Positions 17,477-27,499 are shown, numbered from the stretch's first letter. The stretch: DNA of 64,000 nucleotides from Nitrospira sp. (GCA_022226955.1 CP092079.1:3283546-3347545); one strand, 5' to 3'. A program made the numbers and translations. The notes: a model not told the origin generated them from the sequence alone.

Positions 17477-19786
17477 TTACCCCATATCGATCGGATCGAC
17501 ATCCACGCTAAATTTGAAGGTCCGTCCTGGATACGCTCGTTCCATTGTTTCGAGCGACCGGCGAACTCCGTCCCGCATCGCCGTGCGATCTCCACCTTTC
17601 ACCATGATGTGCCATCCATGCACCCCCGCCGGGCCGACACCAACCGCCGCCACCGGTCCCAGTACGACGATCCCATGACTCTGTGGAACAGCCGATAGGC
17701 CTGGCTGCACCGAGGCCGATCCAGATACTGTCGCAGGTGGACGAATTGATAGAGTCTTGTGTAACTCACTCACCCATCGCTGAGCCGCAGACTCGGTCAG
17801 CCGCCGATCTTTCCCTGACACGGTCAAATAGATGAGGTGCTGAACAGGCGGATATCCCAACAAACGACGCGCCTGGATTTCCTCATTGTAAAATCTCGCC
17901 GGATCGCGAGCCACGATGGCTTGCATCACATGATGGTTTGACAAAGACGTTTGTACAATCACACGTCCGCCTAAAGGAGCTGGCTTCGCAAGATTCACCG
18001 CATCGACCAACAACTGGTGGGTCCGCTCGGCCGCTCGAAAATCTGGGAGGTGCAAGCCGGAGTCGGCATCAATAATCCCGACGAGACCGACCGGCGGCAC
18101 CGGCTCACGCTGAAACAGCGTCTGTGTCCCGATCAAAATATCCCATGTACGGGCTCGCACCTGTTGCCACAATTGCCGGGTCGCCGCCACCCCCCGAAGA
18201 GTGTCACGGTCGACCCGAATAATTCGCGCCTCGGGAAAGAGACGGCGCGCCTCCTGTTCGATCCGCTCCGTTCCTTCTCCAATCGGGCTCAAGCGGGACG
18301 CGCCACAGGCGACACAGGTCTCAGGCAATGCTTCTTTTCTCCCACAATAGCGGCAGGCAAGCCGGACGGATTCTCGATAGTAGGCGAAGGCAACGGCACA
18401 GGAAGGGCAGCGAGGCACCCATCCGCAATCGCGGCAAACCAGCGCACCGGCATAACCCCGTCGATTCAGAAACAAGACTGCTCGACCTTGCTCTAGTAGA
18501 GCCGCGCGCAGCGCGGCAAGAAGTGGCGGACTGAATGGCAATCCGCCAAACTCTCGACTCATATCGATCAGCTCAATGGACGGGAAGCTGTCAGCCTCTC
18601 TTTTTTGGGCAAACCGTTCGATCTCGCCCGTATCGATCACCTCCAAAGACGGATGCGCCGATCCATAGACGAGCAGCGCGTCCTCCTGCTGTGCCCGCAT
18701 CCAGGCAACCTTTCGTACATGGTAGTGCGGTTCCTTCGGCTCCTTCATCGCAGGATCCTCTTCTCCATCGACCCAAATCAGCCCGGCCGATCGAAGGGGA
18801 TAAAAGATCGCTGACCGAGTCCCGACAACAATCTGCGGAGTCGTCGATCCGCTCGAATCTTCATCGACACCTGAAAGCCGGCGCGCCTGAAGCGTTACAG
18901 GGAGTTTCGTGACAGTTCGAAGGACCTGTGCCAACCACTGTGCCCGAACGACTTCGCCGATAATAATGAGAGCGGACCGTCCTCCATCCAGCGCAAGTTG
19001 AATCGCTCTCGCCATAATGCCGACGCGAAAACCCAACACCCCATCGATCAGAATTCTTGTTGGCTGACCAGCCGACAAGAGCGCCTGGATCCGTTGCACA
19101 ACCTCAGCGTCTGGTGCAGGGAGGGGAAAAAGCTCACCAGCGGCAAGCTCGGGGGCTTCCTTTTCATCGCGGAGACGAGTAGGTCGTTTGGAAACTGCAG
19201 CTTCACTCTTAAGAATCCATTGCTGGGCTTCGAGAAACGCGAGAGCCTGACGGTCGGCCCCTTGGCGAGCGGCCTGAATGGTCGAAGCAGAAAGCCCACT
19301 TTTTCTGCGAGCGATACGCTTCAAAAGCGGCACGTACACTTCCGAGCATCTCCCTTGCTCCAAGGCCAGACGCCCCTCTGGGGTCACCACGTAACACCGC
19401 TTCGGTTGGGGAACCGCGCGGGTGGTTGGAGCCACCAGCCGTAAACACTGCCCCCATGGAGCAATATATTCCTCCGCCACCTGCCACGAGAGCTCAAACA
19501 TCCCGGGAGGGAACCCGGACGGGCCGTTGGCTTCGGCCAGTGAAACAATCGCCTTGAGTTGAGATGGGCTCACTCCGCTCGGAAGATCGTGAGTCAGCCT
19601 CACCACAGCCCCATCCAACATCGTCCGGCCAAACGGCACGACCACCCGCTGACCAACTCCGATTCGGCTTATAAGCGCTGGAGGAACCAGATAGGTGAAC
19701 GTCTTCGTCACATGCCGCGGAACAATCACATCGGCAAAAACAGAGCTGTTCGACCAATCAATATCGCGAGGGGATTCAGTAGACAT
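17477..19786 (-). CDS. priA: PriA-like primosomal protein N' with decayed helicase motifs
   Basis: PriA restarts stalled replication forks by loading DnaB. This 769-residue protein keeps the PriA layout: an N-terminal 3'-end-binding domain (FADVIVPRHVTKTFTYLVP), RecA-like lobes and two zinc-binding Cys clusters (CRDCGWVPRCPSC, CRYC, CVAC). The PDFRAAERTHQLL stretch is also kept. Helicase motif I, normally GxTGSGKT, reads GVLGFRVG. Motif II, normally DEEH, reads DGEE. The AKGHDF and AGRAGR segments of motifs V and VI are replaced by FQREPV and VNLAKP. ATP hydrolysis is therefore unlikely, while DNA binding and primosome recruitment may remain. Helicase-inactive PriA forms are known in actinobacteria. 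The ATG at 19786 has no strong ribosome site. Confidence 0.88.
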   Translation of the reverse strand: MSTESPRDIDWSNSSVFADVIVPRHVTKTFTYLVPPALISRIGVGQRVVVPFGRTMLDGAVVRLTHDLPSGVSPSQLKAIVSLAEANGPSGFPPGMFELSWQVAEEYIAPWGQCLRLVAPTTRAVPQPKRCYVVTPEGRLALEQGRCSEVYVPLLKRIARRKSGLSASTIQAARQGADRQALAFLEAQQWILKSEAAVSKRPTRLRDEKEAPELAAGELFPLPAPDAEVVQRIQALLSAGQPTRILIDGVLGFRVGIMARAIQLALDGGRSALIIIGEVVRAQWLAQVLRTVTKLPVTLQARRLSGVDEDSSGSTTPQIVVGTRSAIFYPLRSAGLIWVDGEEDPAMKEPKEPHYHVRKVAWMRAQQEDALLVYGSAHPSLEVIDTGEIERFAQKREADSFPSIELIDMSREFGGLPFSPPLLAALRAALLEQGRAVLFLNRRGYAGALVCRDCGWVPRCPSCAVAFAYYRESVRLACRYCGRKEALPETCVACGASRLSPIGEGTERIEQEARRLFPEARIIRVDRDTLRGVAATRQLWQQVRARTWDILIGTQTLFQREPVPPVGLVGIIDADSGLHLPDFRAAERTHQLLVDAVNLAKPAPLGGRVIVQTSLSNHHVMQAIVARDPARFYNEEIQARRLLGYPPVQHLIYLTVSGKDRRLTESAAQRWVSELHKTLSIRPPATVSGSASVQPGLSAVPQSHGIVVLGPVAAVGVGPAGVHGWHIMVKGGDRTAMRDGVRRSLETMERAYPGRTFKFSVDVDPIDMG

Positions 19787-19861
19787 GGCGCATTCTAACA
19801 GCGCGCCGAAAGACAGAACAATGAATGGGAGGAGAGGAGGGAAAACGGTCGTCGAAAAGCA

Positions 19862-19903
19862 GTTCCATGGGCAGACGGATGGGAAACCGCCTACCCATGG
19901 AAC
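19862..19903 (-). terminator. Hairpin terminator after the OmpA-domain gene
   Basis: Seventeen-base arms (19862-19878 and 19887-19903) enclose an eight-base loop, with two wobble mismatches. On the minus strand the stem is followed by TGCTTTTCG. It begins seven bases after the stop of the OmpA-domain gene. Confidence 0.7.
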
Positions 19904-19909
19904 ACAATA

Positions 19910-21484
19910 TTATTCGAGCGGCCGGCCAGTCGGTGCGGCTGGATCTTGCGCAGCCGGATCCGAGATGCCCGGCGTTCTTGCAGAATCGGGAAGACTGAGC
20001 GTTCCGGGACTATCGCTTGCCGGAAGTGCGTCCGACGCATTGGCAGGAGAGATAGAGGAATCGGCAATCGCATCCTGCCCAATTGAGGCGGGCGCTGCCA
20101 AATCGCCGTGACCTTTCGCACTCAAGCTGGCTGAATCGTTATCGGGCTTGCCCGCACTGTTGGGCATCGCCGACTGCGGAGCCTGAGCGTCCGTTGGGGT
20201 TGGGGCATAGAGCAAGATCTCCACGCGACGATTACTGGTGCGGCCCTCTTCCGTTGCATTCGTCGCAGCGGGGCGGCCATCGCCATACCCAACGGAGGCC
20301 AGCCGGGCCGAATCCAACCCGCCTTTTTCAACCAGATAGCGAAGCACACCACTCGCACGGGCCTTGGATAACTCCCAATTGCTCGGATACCGCGATTTCA
20401 AGGCAGGGCCAATCTCGATATTATCGGCATGGCCCTCGACTCGGATCATTCGGGCATCCTCGCTGGTGTGTAAATACTCGATCAATTGATCCAAAACCTT
20501 GTATCCCTCAGGCCTGATTGAAGCTTCTCCAGAATCGTACCGGAGAAAATTCGTGATCTCGCCAAGATTCAACCGGCTCTCTCCTGCCGCATCTTGCACT
20601 CTCAACTTTCTGGCAACGAGATCGGGCGGAACCGCTGCCGCCGTCTTTTCAATGTGGGGAGACTTGAATTGAGACAGCGGCTGAACAGGCGTCTCGACAG
20701 GCATAACCGCCGGCAAAGAATGCCCTGCGAGCTTGAACCGATCTCCCTTCATGACTCTAGTCGTCGCGCTTTGGATCATAGCTGTCGCCGTCCGATCCTC
20801 CGTCGCAAGTACTTTTAATTGTCCTATTTTTCGAGGCGGGAGCCCCTGGCTGTGTCGATGCAACTCCAACAGATCCCCGCTCCTGAGCCCATCTCCCTTT
20901 CCATGGTCGAGATAGACCACATCGAACTGCGACACAAGAGTCATAGGCTTATCGGCCTGAAGCTCGACAATCATTCCACGAAGTTCTGCCACATCGCTCG
21001 CTGGGCTGGGCTCTTCCGAAGAAACTGGAGGCACAAAACGCATCACGGGATCGCCAGGAGCAATAACTCCATAGTTCCGTATAACTTCAACCGTCGTCAA
21101 AGCATGATCCGCTTGCGTGACCTCCACCACCGCCAACCGAATAACGACAAACCCCAAATATTCGCCGGTGGCCGGGTGAAAGACCTTCCGCACTCGACGA
21201 TAGACGGTATACAGATCCCCGGGCGCGGCACCCTGAGGATTATTGAGCTTGAGATACAACGCATCATGTTGCCCCAAAATCATCCGATCGCCAGTCGACT
21301 GATTGTCACCGGTAATAAGATTCACGATGCCATCGCGAGGCGTTGTTTTTTGAATCGCTCCCTCGGCAAACGCCAAGGCGCTTTCCCCGAATCGTATGGT
21401 GCTCGTATCAACTGGCTGGGCTCCAGCCGACACCGCACCCACACCCAATGTCAGGGCCAAGAAAAGAGACGTCGTCGTTTTCAT
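19910..21484 (-). CDS. OmpA-family C-terminal domain envelope protein
   Basis: A 524-residue exported protein. The signal peptide MKTTTSLFLALTLGVGAVSA is followed by a likely cleavage near AGA-QP. Residues about 40-270 form an uncharacterised region with repeated beta-rich modules, each ending in a GD-containing turn (GAAPGDLYTVYRR, VIAPGDPVMRF, GLRSGDLLELHRH). This resembles the arrangement seen in LysM-associated OmpA proteins. The peptidoglycan-binding OmpA domain lies near 345-455, with RVEGHADNIEI and LSKARASGVLRYL. The Asp and Arg that bind diaminopimelate are present. The Pro/Ala/Asp-rich tail is low complexity. It probably sits in the outer membrane or periplasm and anchors to the wall. 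The ATG at 21484 has AAGGA ten bases upstream. Its own promoter and terminator suggest a single-gene transcript. Confidence 0.82.
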   Translation of the reverse strand: MKTTTSLFLALTLGVGAVSAGAQPVDTSTIRFGESALAFAEGAIQKTTPRDGIVNLITGDNQSTGDRMILGQHDALYLKLNNPQGAAPGDLYTVYRRVRKVFHPATGEYLGFVVIRLAVVEVTQADHALTTVEVIRNYGVIAPGDPVMRFVPPVSSEEPSPASDVAELRGMIVELQADKPMTLVSQFDVVYLDHGKGDGLRSGDLLELHRHSQGLPPRKIGQLKVLATEDRTATAMIQSATTRVMKGDRFKLAGHSLPAVMPVETPVQPLSQFKSPHIEKTAAAVPPDLVARKLRVQDAAGESRLNLGEITNFLRYDSGEASIRPEGYKVLDQLIEYLHTSEDARMIRVEGHADNIEIGPALKSRYPSNWELSKARASGVLRYLVEKGGLDSARLASVGYGDGRPAATNATEEGRTSNRRVEILLYAPTPTDAQAPQSAMPNSAGKPDNDSASLSAKGHGDLAAPASIGQDAIADSSISPANASDALPASDSPGTLSLPDSARTPGISDPAAQDPAAPTGRPLE

Positions 21485-21524
21485 AATAATGTTGTCCTTG
21501 GTTGAGACTCGTGAGTCCTCGCAA

Positions 21525-21552
21525 ACCATAGCAAATAATAGGGTATAGTCAA
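21525..21552 (-). promoter_or_regulatory. Sigma-70-type promoter for the OmpA-domain gene
   Basis: On the minus strand, TTGACT (21552-21547) and TATGGT (21530-21525) are separated by 16 bases. The predicted start near 21518 leaves a leader of about 34 bases before the ATG at 21484. Confidence 0.55.
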
Positions 21553-22071
21553 GAATTTCTCCTGATTGCACAGTAGTTTGACGGAGGTTTTTGTAAGGTG
21601 CTATCGTACAAAAACTAGATCGGCGCGCTCTCTTTAAAATGACTCAACAGCCAATGACATGACGCCTCCTAACGCACCGCATAATCCCGATCCACCGAAA
21701 CAACCGCGGATCGAAACCCAAATCCACCGGCGACGGAAGTCAAAAGCCTTTTCCCCGCTGGAAGCAGAATGGGATGTCTCCCAAGGAACTCCTCCAACTC
21801 AGCTTCGAATGCCCGCCGCGTCTCGCTTACCTCGACTACCAAAATAGAATACCGAGTTATTCATTCCCACTCCTTTAGACCAACTCATACCCCTCAGAGA
21901 CCAGTCGATCAGTGAGAAATGTTCGTTCTTTCATACGTATATGCCACGGGGTAGAGGGGTAGGGCTTTCGGGTCCATTTCTGTAGGTCCTTTGTCCGCTT
22001 GCTATCCCTCGGACCACAGAACTAAGATCCCTACTCTTCTTTCCAGTTCAACATCTTGCGAGATGGGAACG
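21553..22071. other. Intergenic region upstream of the complex I operon
   Basis: About 520 bases between divergent genes. It must hold the nuo promoter, but I could not pick convincing hexamers. A short plus-strand frame at 21659-21847 gives a Pro/Arg-rich product without homology that I recognise, and I do not call it. No hairpin with a T-run is obvious. Confidence 0.45.
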
Positions 22072-22455
22072 ATGACCGGCTTTGACCTTCTGCTCGAGTA
22101 TCTCACCAGGTATTTCCCCATACTTCTATTTATATTCATTGCTCTGACATTTGGGGTCGTCACACTGGTGCTTAGCTATTTCGTACAGCCGAAATATCCC
22201 GAACCGGAAAAGCTATCGACCTATGAGTGCGGCTCCGAACCATTTTCAGATGCTCGCATGCCATTTCCCGTTCGATATTACGTGTTTGCGATGCTGTTCG
22301 TGATTTTCGACATTGAAGTTATTTTTCTGTATCCCTGGGCCGTCGTATTCGAAAAACTCGGAATCATTGGTCTGGTAGAAATGCTGGTGTTTATTGCATT
22401 GTTCCTAGTCGCGTATGTCTACGCCTGGCGAAAAGGGGCTCTTGAATGGGACTGA
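22072..22455 (+). CDS. nuoA: NADH-quinone oxidoreductase subunit A
   Basis: Small membrane subunit of complex I, 127 residues from the ATG at 22072. It has three membrane helices and the conserved loop [20 protein letters not shown]. That loop lines the quinone chamber and includes the Cys that becomes accessible during conformational change. The motif [13 protein letters not shown] is also typical. Alternative ATGs at 22063 and further upstream exist; GGGA just before 22072 and family length favour this one. It is the first gene of a 12-gene operon. Its end overlaps nuoB by ten bases. Confidence 0.95.
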   Translation: MTGFDLLLEYLTRYFPILLFIFIALTFGVVTLVLSYFVQPKYPEPEKLSTYECGSEPFSDARMPFPVRYYVFAMLFVIFDIEVIFLYPWAVVFEKLGIIGLVEMLVFIALFLVAYVYAWRKGALEWD

Positions 22456-22973
22456 TCCAACTGGGGCGGCCGGACAAGGACGGCTCCCCCGATGTCATTA
22501 CGACCACTGTCGAAAAAGCCGTAAATTGGGCACGCAAAGGCTCGCTCTGGCCCATGACTTTCGGTTTGGCCTGTTGTGCGATTGAAATGATTGCCGCGGT
22601 GTCGTCCCGCTATGACATGGATCGTTATGGAGCAGGGGTCTTCCGCGCTTCTCCCAGGCAGTCCGACTTGATGATTGTTGCGGGAACCGTCTGCCGGCGC
22701 ATGGCCCCCGTCATCAGGAAGATTTACGACCAGATGCCGGAACCTAAGTACGTCATCGCCATGGGATCTTGCGCCACATCCGGCAATATCTACGACAGCT
22801 ATAGCGTCGTTCAGGGTGTCGACCGGTTTGTCCCCGTCGATATTTATGTTCCAGGGTGCCCACCCACGCCGGAAGCGTTGTTCGACGGCATTCTGAAATT
22901 GCAAGAACGCATCATGCAAAAACGAGTGTTTGTGAAACAGCCTGACCAGGTCAAAACCAGTGTGCCCGCTTAG
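22446..22973 (+). CDS. nuoB: NADH-quinone oxidoreductase subunit B
   Basis: Peripheral-arm subunit (175 residues) that binds cluster N2, the last iron-sulfur centre before quinone. All ligand cysteines are present: the tandem CC in [11 protein letters not shown], the Cys in [10 protein letters not shown] and the Cys in VPGCPPTPE. The intervening sequence [18 protein letters not shown] is highly conserved in the family. The ATG at 22446 lies inside nuoA, consistent with translational coupling. Nothing unusual was seen. Confidence 0.97.
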   Translation: MGLIQLGRPDKDGSPDVITTTVEKAVNWARKGSLWPMTFGLACCAIEMIAAVSSRYDMDRYGAGVFRASPRQSDLMIVAGTVCRRMAPVIRKIYDQMPEPKYVIAMGSCATSGNIYDSYSVVQGVDRFVPVDIYVPGCPPTPEALFDGILKLQERIMQKRVFVKQPDQVKTSVPA

Positions 22974-22983
22974 GAATGGCACG

Positions 22984-23481
22984 ATGCACCAATTAGCTCA
23001 ACGGGTTCAAGACACGTTTCCCATAGGCTTTGTGTCATCGACGGAATGGCGCGGAGAGGTCTCCGTGACCGTCACGCGAGAGACGCTTCACGAAGTCGCC
23101 CAGTTTCTGCACGACGACCCGGGAATGGACTTCGACTATATCGTCCATGTCAGCTCCGTCGACTGGCCCGATGACGAAGAGCGCTTCGAAGTGGTCTGGG
23201 AATTCTACGCGATCAGGAAACGTCAGCGGATCAGGCTCAAGACCCGCGTACCCGAGTCGGATTGTATCGTCGACTCCTTGACCGACATCTGGAAGGGCGC
23301 CGATTTCATGGAGCGCGAAGTCTACGACATGATGGGCATCCGCTTCCGCAATCACCCGGACCTGCGCCGCATCCTGATGCCCGACGATTACACTGAAGGA
23401 TACCCGCTCCGGAAAGATTTTCCGCTCCGCGGCAGAGGCTGGCGGGATACCTTCGATTTTCTTGACGAAGTGCCACGGTAG
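22984..23481 (+). CDS. nuoC: NADH-quinone oxidoreductase subunit C
   Basis: The 30-kDa peripheral-arm subunit, 165 residues, which scaffolds NuoB and NuoD near the quinone site. The family signature EREVYDMMGIRFRNHPDLRR is present, followed by the PDDYTEGYPLRKDFPLRG tail. Nuo C and D are separate here, not fused as in E. coli. The ATG at 22984 has AGGA eight bases upstream; the GTG at 22960 would overlap nuoB. It is followed after 14 bases by nuoD. Confidence 0.95.
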   Translation: MHQLAQRVQDTFPIGFVSSTEWRGEVSVTVTRETLHEVAQFLHDDPGMDFDYIVHVSSVDWPDDEERFEVVWEFYAIRKRQRIRLKTRVPESDCIVDSLTDIWKGADFMEREVYDMMGIRFRNHPDLRRILMPDDYTEGYPLRKDFPLRGRGWRDTFDFLDEVPR

Positions 23482-23495
23482 GAACGAGACGAGCC

Positions 23496-24740
23496 ATGGC
23501 GTTTGAAGACCAGAGAACGACCGTCTATAAAGTCGACCCGGAGCATCCGGAGAGCGAATCGCTCCCGACACTCCGAACTGAGGAGCTGCTTCTCAATATG
23601 GGGCCGCAGCATCCCAGCACCCACGGCGTTCTTAAAGTGATTTTGGAGCTGGAAGGTGAACGGCTCGTCAAATCGACGCCGGTGTTGGGCTTCCTCCATC
23701 GCGGCGTCGAGAAGCTGGCTGAAGACGGCACCTATCACCAGTTCATTCCCCATACAGACCGGCTCGACTATGTCTGTGCGATGTATAACAACTTCGCCTA
23801 TTGCCGCGCCGTCGAAAAACTAATGAATCTCCAGGTGCCGGATCGTGCCGAGTATCTCCGCACCATTGTGGCGGAAGTGCAGCGCATCATCGGCCATCAG
23901 TTTTGGCTGGGGACCCAGGCGCTCGACATCGGCGCCATGACCGTGTTCTTCTATTGCTTCCGCGACCGGGAAATTCTGCTGGATTGGTTCGATGAATTGT
24001 GCGGCGCCAGGCTGACCACCAGCTGGTACCGGATCGGCGGCGTCGAGCGGGATTTCACACCGTCCTTACTCGACAAACTCAAGCAGTTTCTCGACTACTT
24101 CCCGCCCAAGATCGATGAGTACATTGTCTTCCTGGAGACGAATCGCATCTGGGTCGCACGGACCAAAGGCGTGGCAGTCATCTCGGCGGAAGATGCCGTC
24201 AGCTTCGGGCTCAGCGGCCCGACCCTGCGCGGATCGGGAGTCGATTACGATCTGCGCAAATATGAGCCCTATTCGGCTTATCCAAAATGCGAGTTCAGTG
24301 TGCCCGTCGGAAAAAACGGCGACACCTATGATCGTTATTGGATCCGGGTCATGGAGCTGTATGAGAGCGTCAAGATCATCCGGCAATGCCTTGAGCAAAT
24401 GCAGGAAGGCCCGATCATGGCGGATGTCCCGAGCGTCACCCTGCCGCCGAAGGAACGGGTCTTCACCAATCTTGAATCGATGATTCAGCAGTTCAAACTT
24501 TTCTCGCAGGGCTTCAACGCCCCTCCAGGAGAAATTTACTGCGGAACGGAAGCGCACAAAGGCGAGTTGGGATTCCACATCGTCAGCACGGGCGGAGGGA
24601 AGCCTTATCGTCTGAAAATCCGCTCCCCTTCCTTTATCCATATGGGAGCGTTTGATTATATGTCGCGCGGGTATATGATCGCGGACGCCATCACCCTGTT
24701 TGGCACGTACGATATCGTCATGGGCGAATGCGACCGATAG
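23496..24740 (+). CDS. nuoD: NADH-quinone oxidoreductase subunit D
   Basis: The 49-kDa subunit (414 residues), homologous to the large subunit of NiFe hydrogenases but without metal ligands. With NuoB it forms the quinone-reduction pocket. Diagnostic stretches include NMGPQHPSTHGVL (with the quinone-binding His), PVLGFLHRGVEKLAE, TPHTDRLDY-like IPHTDRLDYVCAMYNN, and the C-terminal MSRGYMIADAITLFGTYDIV. The ATG at 23496 is 14 bases after the nuoC stop. The following gene is nuoG; the usual nuoE and nuoF are not between them. Confidence 0.97.
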   Translation: MAFEDQRTTVYKVDPEHPESESLPTLRTEELLLNMGPQHPSTHGVLKVILELEGERLVKSTPVLGFLHRGVEKLAEDGTYHQFIPHTDRLDYVCAMYNNFAYCRAVEKLMNLQVPDRAEYLRTIVAEVQRIIGHQFWLGTQALDIGAMTVFFYCFRDREILLDWFDELCGARLTTSWYRIGGVERDFTPSLLDKLKQFLDYFPPKIDEYIVFLETNRIWVARTKGVAVISAEDAVSFGLSGPTLRGSGVDYDLRKYEPYSAYPKCEFSVPVGKNGDTYDRYWIRVMELYESVKIIRQCLEQMQEGPIMADVPSVTLPPKERVFTNLESMIQQFKLFSQGFNAPPGEIYCGTEAHKGELGFHIVSTGGGKPYRLKIRSPSFIHMGAFDYMSRGYMIADAITLFGTYDIVMGECDR

Positions 24741-24765
24741 TCAGAGAGAGGCAAGGATCCGAACC

Positions 24766-27459
24766 ATGGGCTTGAAGCCAGCCACCAATCCGGACGTCGA
24801 AGCGACATCGATCGAGCTCAGCATCGACGGGAAGACCGTCACCGCCAAAGACGGCGTTTCGCTGTACGATGTCATTTCCAGCACGGGCAAGATCATCCCG
24901 GCCATGTGTTACCACTATACCTTCGACCCGTTCGGTTCCTGCGGCATGTGCCTGGTCATGCAGGAAGGCAAGAAGGCTCCAGTTCGTTCTTGCACGGCCA
25001 AAGCCACCGCTGGAATGATCATCCGGACGGAGGGGGAAGACCTTTTCCTCGCGCGCAAAAAAGCCGTTGAAAAACATCTCTCGGTCCATCCGCTGGATTG
25101 CCCGGTCTGCGACGCGGACGGTCATTGCGAACTCCAAGACATGGCGTTCCAACACGGCGTGACTAATCTGGCCAGCGCGAAACAGAAATTCATTCCGGAA
25201 GACACCCGCAGCCTGGTCCTCGACTTCAACATGAATCGCTGCATCGCCTGCGCCGAATGCATCAACGTCTGCAAAGATGTCTTGATGATCGATGCCCTGC
25301 AATTCATGAAAAAAGGCGGATTCAACCAAGTCGTCGCCAAAGGCGACCTCCCGCTGTCCTGCGAATTCTGCGGCGACTGTCTCGCCGTGTGCCCGGTCGG
25401 CGCGATCACGAACAAGTATTCGAAGTACCTGTACAAGCCCTGGCAGATGAAAAAGACCGCCAGCACCTGCAACTATTGTGGTGATGGCTGCCAGCTCTAC
25501 TTGGAAACCAAGGATTCTGAAGTCATCCGGGTCACCTCGCCCTTGTCGTGGAAAAACAAATGGGGCGATCGCGAGGAAACCGCGAAAGGCCACGGCGGAC
25601 TCTGTGTGCGCGGGCGGTTTGGATTCGAGTATCTCGACAGCAACACTCGGCTCACTCAGCCGCTGGTGCGCGAAGGCAATCAGCTTCTGCCCAAACCCTG
25701 GCTCGAAGCCATGCATCAGGTCGTCGATCGCTTCACCGAGATGAAGCAGAAGCACGGCGCGAACGCAATCGCTGGGCTGATTACTGCCCGTTGCACGAAC
25801 GAAGAACTCTATCTGTTCCAAAAGCTCATGCGGACCGTATTCGGCAGCAATCAGCTCGACAGCAGTGCCCGCTACGGCCATATGAATTTCGTCCATGCCT
25901 CGCGCCATGCCCTGGGTTTTGGCCGGACTCCCAACGACTGGGAAGATCTCACCAAAGCCAAGGCCATTCTGGTGATCGGCTCCAACATCACCGAAACCAA
26001 TCCCCTGACCGCCGTCCGGATCAAGGAAGCCATACGGGTGTACAAGACGCAGGTGGTGGTCCTCGATTCCACCATCACCAACATCGGGAAGCTAGCCTCT
26101 CATCCGTTCCTGATCAAGCCAGGCACCGAGGGATGGGTGATCGATGGCCTCGTCAAAGCCACCATCGAGCAAGACCTTGTCGATGAAGAGGCCACCGGCA
26201 AACACCCGAAAGCCTATGAAGCCTTGAAGGCTGCTGTGGCCAACCTTTCGCTGGAACAGATTGCCGCACACACCGGGGTTTCCGTCGACACCTATCGCGA
26301 GATTGCCGCCATCATGGCCGAATCTCCTCGGTCCATTTTCCTCTGCGCCGAGGGCATCGTGCGGCGGCCTGACGGCTACCAAAATGTGCTGAAGCTGATC
26401 GACCTGGCCTGGATCACCGGAAAACTCGGCCAGCCCGGCTGCGGAGTCAACACGGTGACGGAAGAACCGAACGAGCAGGGCGCCGTCGACATGGGTGTCG
26501 CGCCTGAATTCTTGCCCGGTCAAGCCCATTACGACGATGCCACGGCGCGCGAGCGGTTCGGCAAGGCCTGGGAAACCACGCTGCCCGCCACGGCAACCGG
26601 CGCCAACCTGATGGAAATTTTGAAGCGCTGCAAGAGCGGTCAGATCAAGGCCCTCTACATCATCGGGGAAAACCCCTTGGCCACACTCCCCGCTTCCGTT
26701 GAAGTCCGCACTGCCCTCGAACGCCTTGAACTGCTGGTAGTGCAAGATCCCTTTTTGACCGACACTGGACGTCAGGCCCATTTTGTCCTCCCTGCCTGCA
26801 CCTATGCGGAGAAGGAAGGGACATTTACCAATCTGGAAGGGCGCGTCCTGCGAGTACGCCAAGCCATGGATCCCGTCGGAGAGAGCTTGCCGGATTGGCA
26901 CATTATGACCGCGCTGGCTAACGCGTTTGACGCAAACTGGACATACGAATCCGCCAACGACATTCAAGCCGAGATCATGAAGCTCTTGCCCGGATACTAT
27001 AATCTCGGCCAGCCTCGGAAAGTGACGCCGGCCCCAGACCACTATCTGACACACGGATACGCAGAGGACATAAAGACTCGCTATCGCGCAGCAGCGCCGG
27101 TCACCGATTCCAAGCGGCCCTTCGCGCTGATGATGGGACAATTGCTCGCCCATTCAGGCAAAATGTCGACCGAAGCGCCTGGGCTGATCAAGATCGCGCC
27201 GAATACCGGGAAGCTGCGGATGAATGCGGACGATATGCAGCGCTTGGGACTTCAAGACGGCACCAAAGTGCGCGTGACGGCGGAGCGCGGTTCACTCCAA
27301 TTGGCTGTACAGCCAGACAACTCATTGGCACCGAACACCTGTTTCTTCCCTGAGCATTTCAACGAGCCGCCCGTCAAAGATTTGATGGCCGTGCAAGTGA
27401 ACGCCACAACTGGAGTGCCGTCCTTTAAGCAAACGTGGGTCAGCATCGAAAAAGCATAG
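24766..27459 (+). CDS. nuoG: NADH-quinone oxidoreductase subunit G (molybdopterin-family, Fe-S)
   Basis: An 897-residue electron-wire subunit. In order: a 2Fe-2S ferredoxin domain (CYHYTFDPFGSCGMC plus a later Cys), the His/Cys-ligated cluster domain (HLSVHPLDCPVCDADGHCE), and two 4Fe-4S motifs (CIACAECINVC, CEFCGDCLAVC). The N7-type motif is CNYCGDGC, and a long molybdopterin-oxidoreductase fold (about 300-890) follows. All four N7 cysteines appear present. The ATG at 24766 has AAGGA nine bases upstream. The absence of nuoE and nuoF means the NADH-oxidising unit is not encoded here, so electrons may enter or leave NuoG through another partner such as ferredoxin. That is inference. Confidence 0.95.
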   Translation: MGLKPATNPDVEATSIELSIDGKTVTAKDGVSLYDVISSTGKIIPAMCYHYTFDPFGSCGMCLVMQEGKKAPVRSCTAKATAGMIIRTEGEDLFLARKKAVEKHLSVHPLDCPVCDADGHCELQDMAFQHGVTNLASAKQKFIPEDTRSLVLDFNMNRCIACAECINVCKDVLMIDALQFMKKGGFNQVVAKGDLPLSCEFCGDCLAVCPVGAITNKYSKYLYKPWQMKKTASTCNYCGDGCQLYLETKDSEVIRVTSPLSWKNKWGDREETAKGHGGLCVRGRFGFEYLDSNTRLTQPLVREGNQLLPKPWLEAMHQVVDRFTEMKQKHGANAIAGLITARCTNEELYLFQKLMRTVFGSNQLDSSARYGHMNFVHASRHALGFGRTPNDWEDLTKAKAILVIGSNITETNPLTAVRIKEAIRVYKTQVVVLDSTITNIGKLASHPFLIKPGTEGWVIDGLVKATIEQDLVDEEATGKHPKAYEALKAAVANLSLEQIAAHTGVSVDTYREIAAIMAESPRSIFLCAEGIVRRPDGYQNVLKLIDLAWITGKLGQPGCGVNTVTEEPNEQGAVDMGVAPEFLPGQAHYDDATARERFGKAWETTLPATATGANLMEILKRCKSGQIKALYIIGENPLATLPASVEVRTALERLELLVVQDPFLTDTGRQAHFVLPACTYAEKEGTFTNLEGRVLRVRQAMDPVGESLPDWHIMTALANAFDANWTYESANDIQAEIMKLLPGYYNLGQPRKVTPAPDHYLTHGYAEDIKTRYRAAAPVTDSKRPFALMMGQLLAHSGKMSTEAPGLIKIAPNTGKLRMNADDMQRLGLQDGTKVRVTAERGSLQLAVQPDNSLAPNTCFFPEHFNEPPVKDLMAVQVNATTGVPSFKQTWVSIEKA

Positions 27460-27499
27460 GGCAACAATTGATGTTCCTATCGATGAGCGGGAATAGACA

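Noticed and set aside
21659-21847. Small gene upstream of nuoA.
   Set aside because: Low-complexity Pro/Arg product, no ribosome site, and it lies in what should be regulatory DNA.
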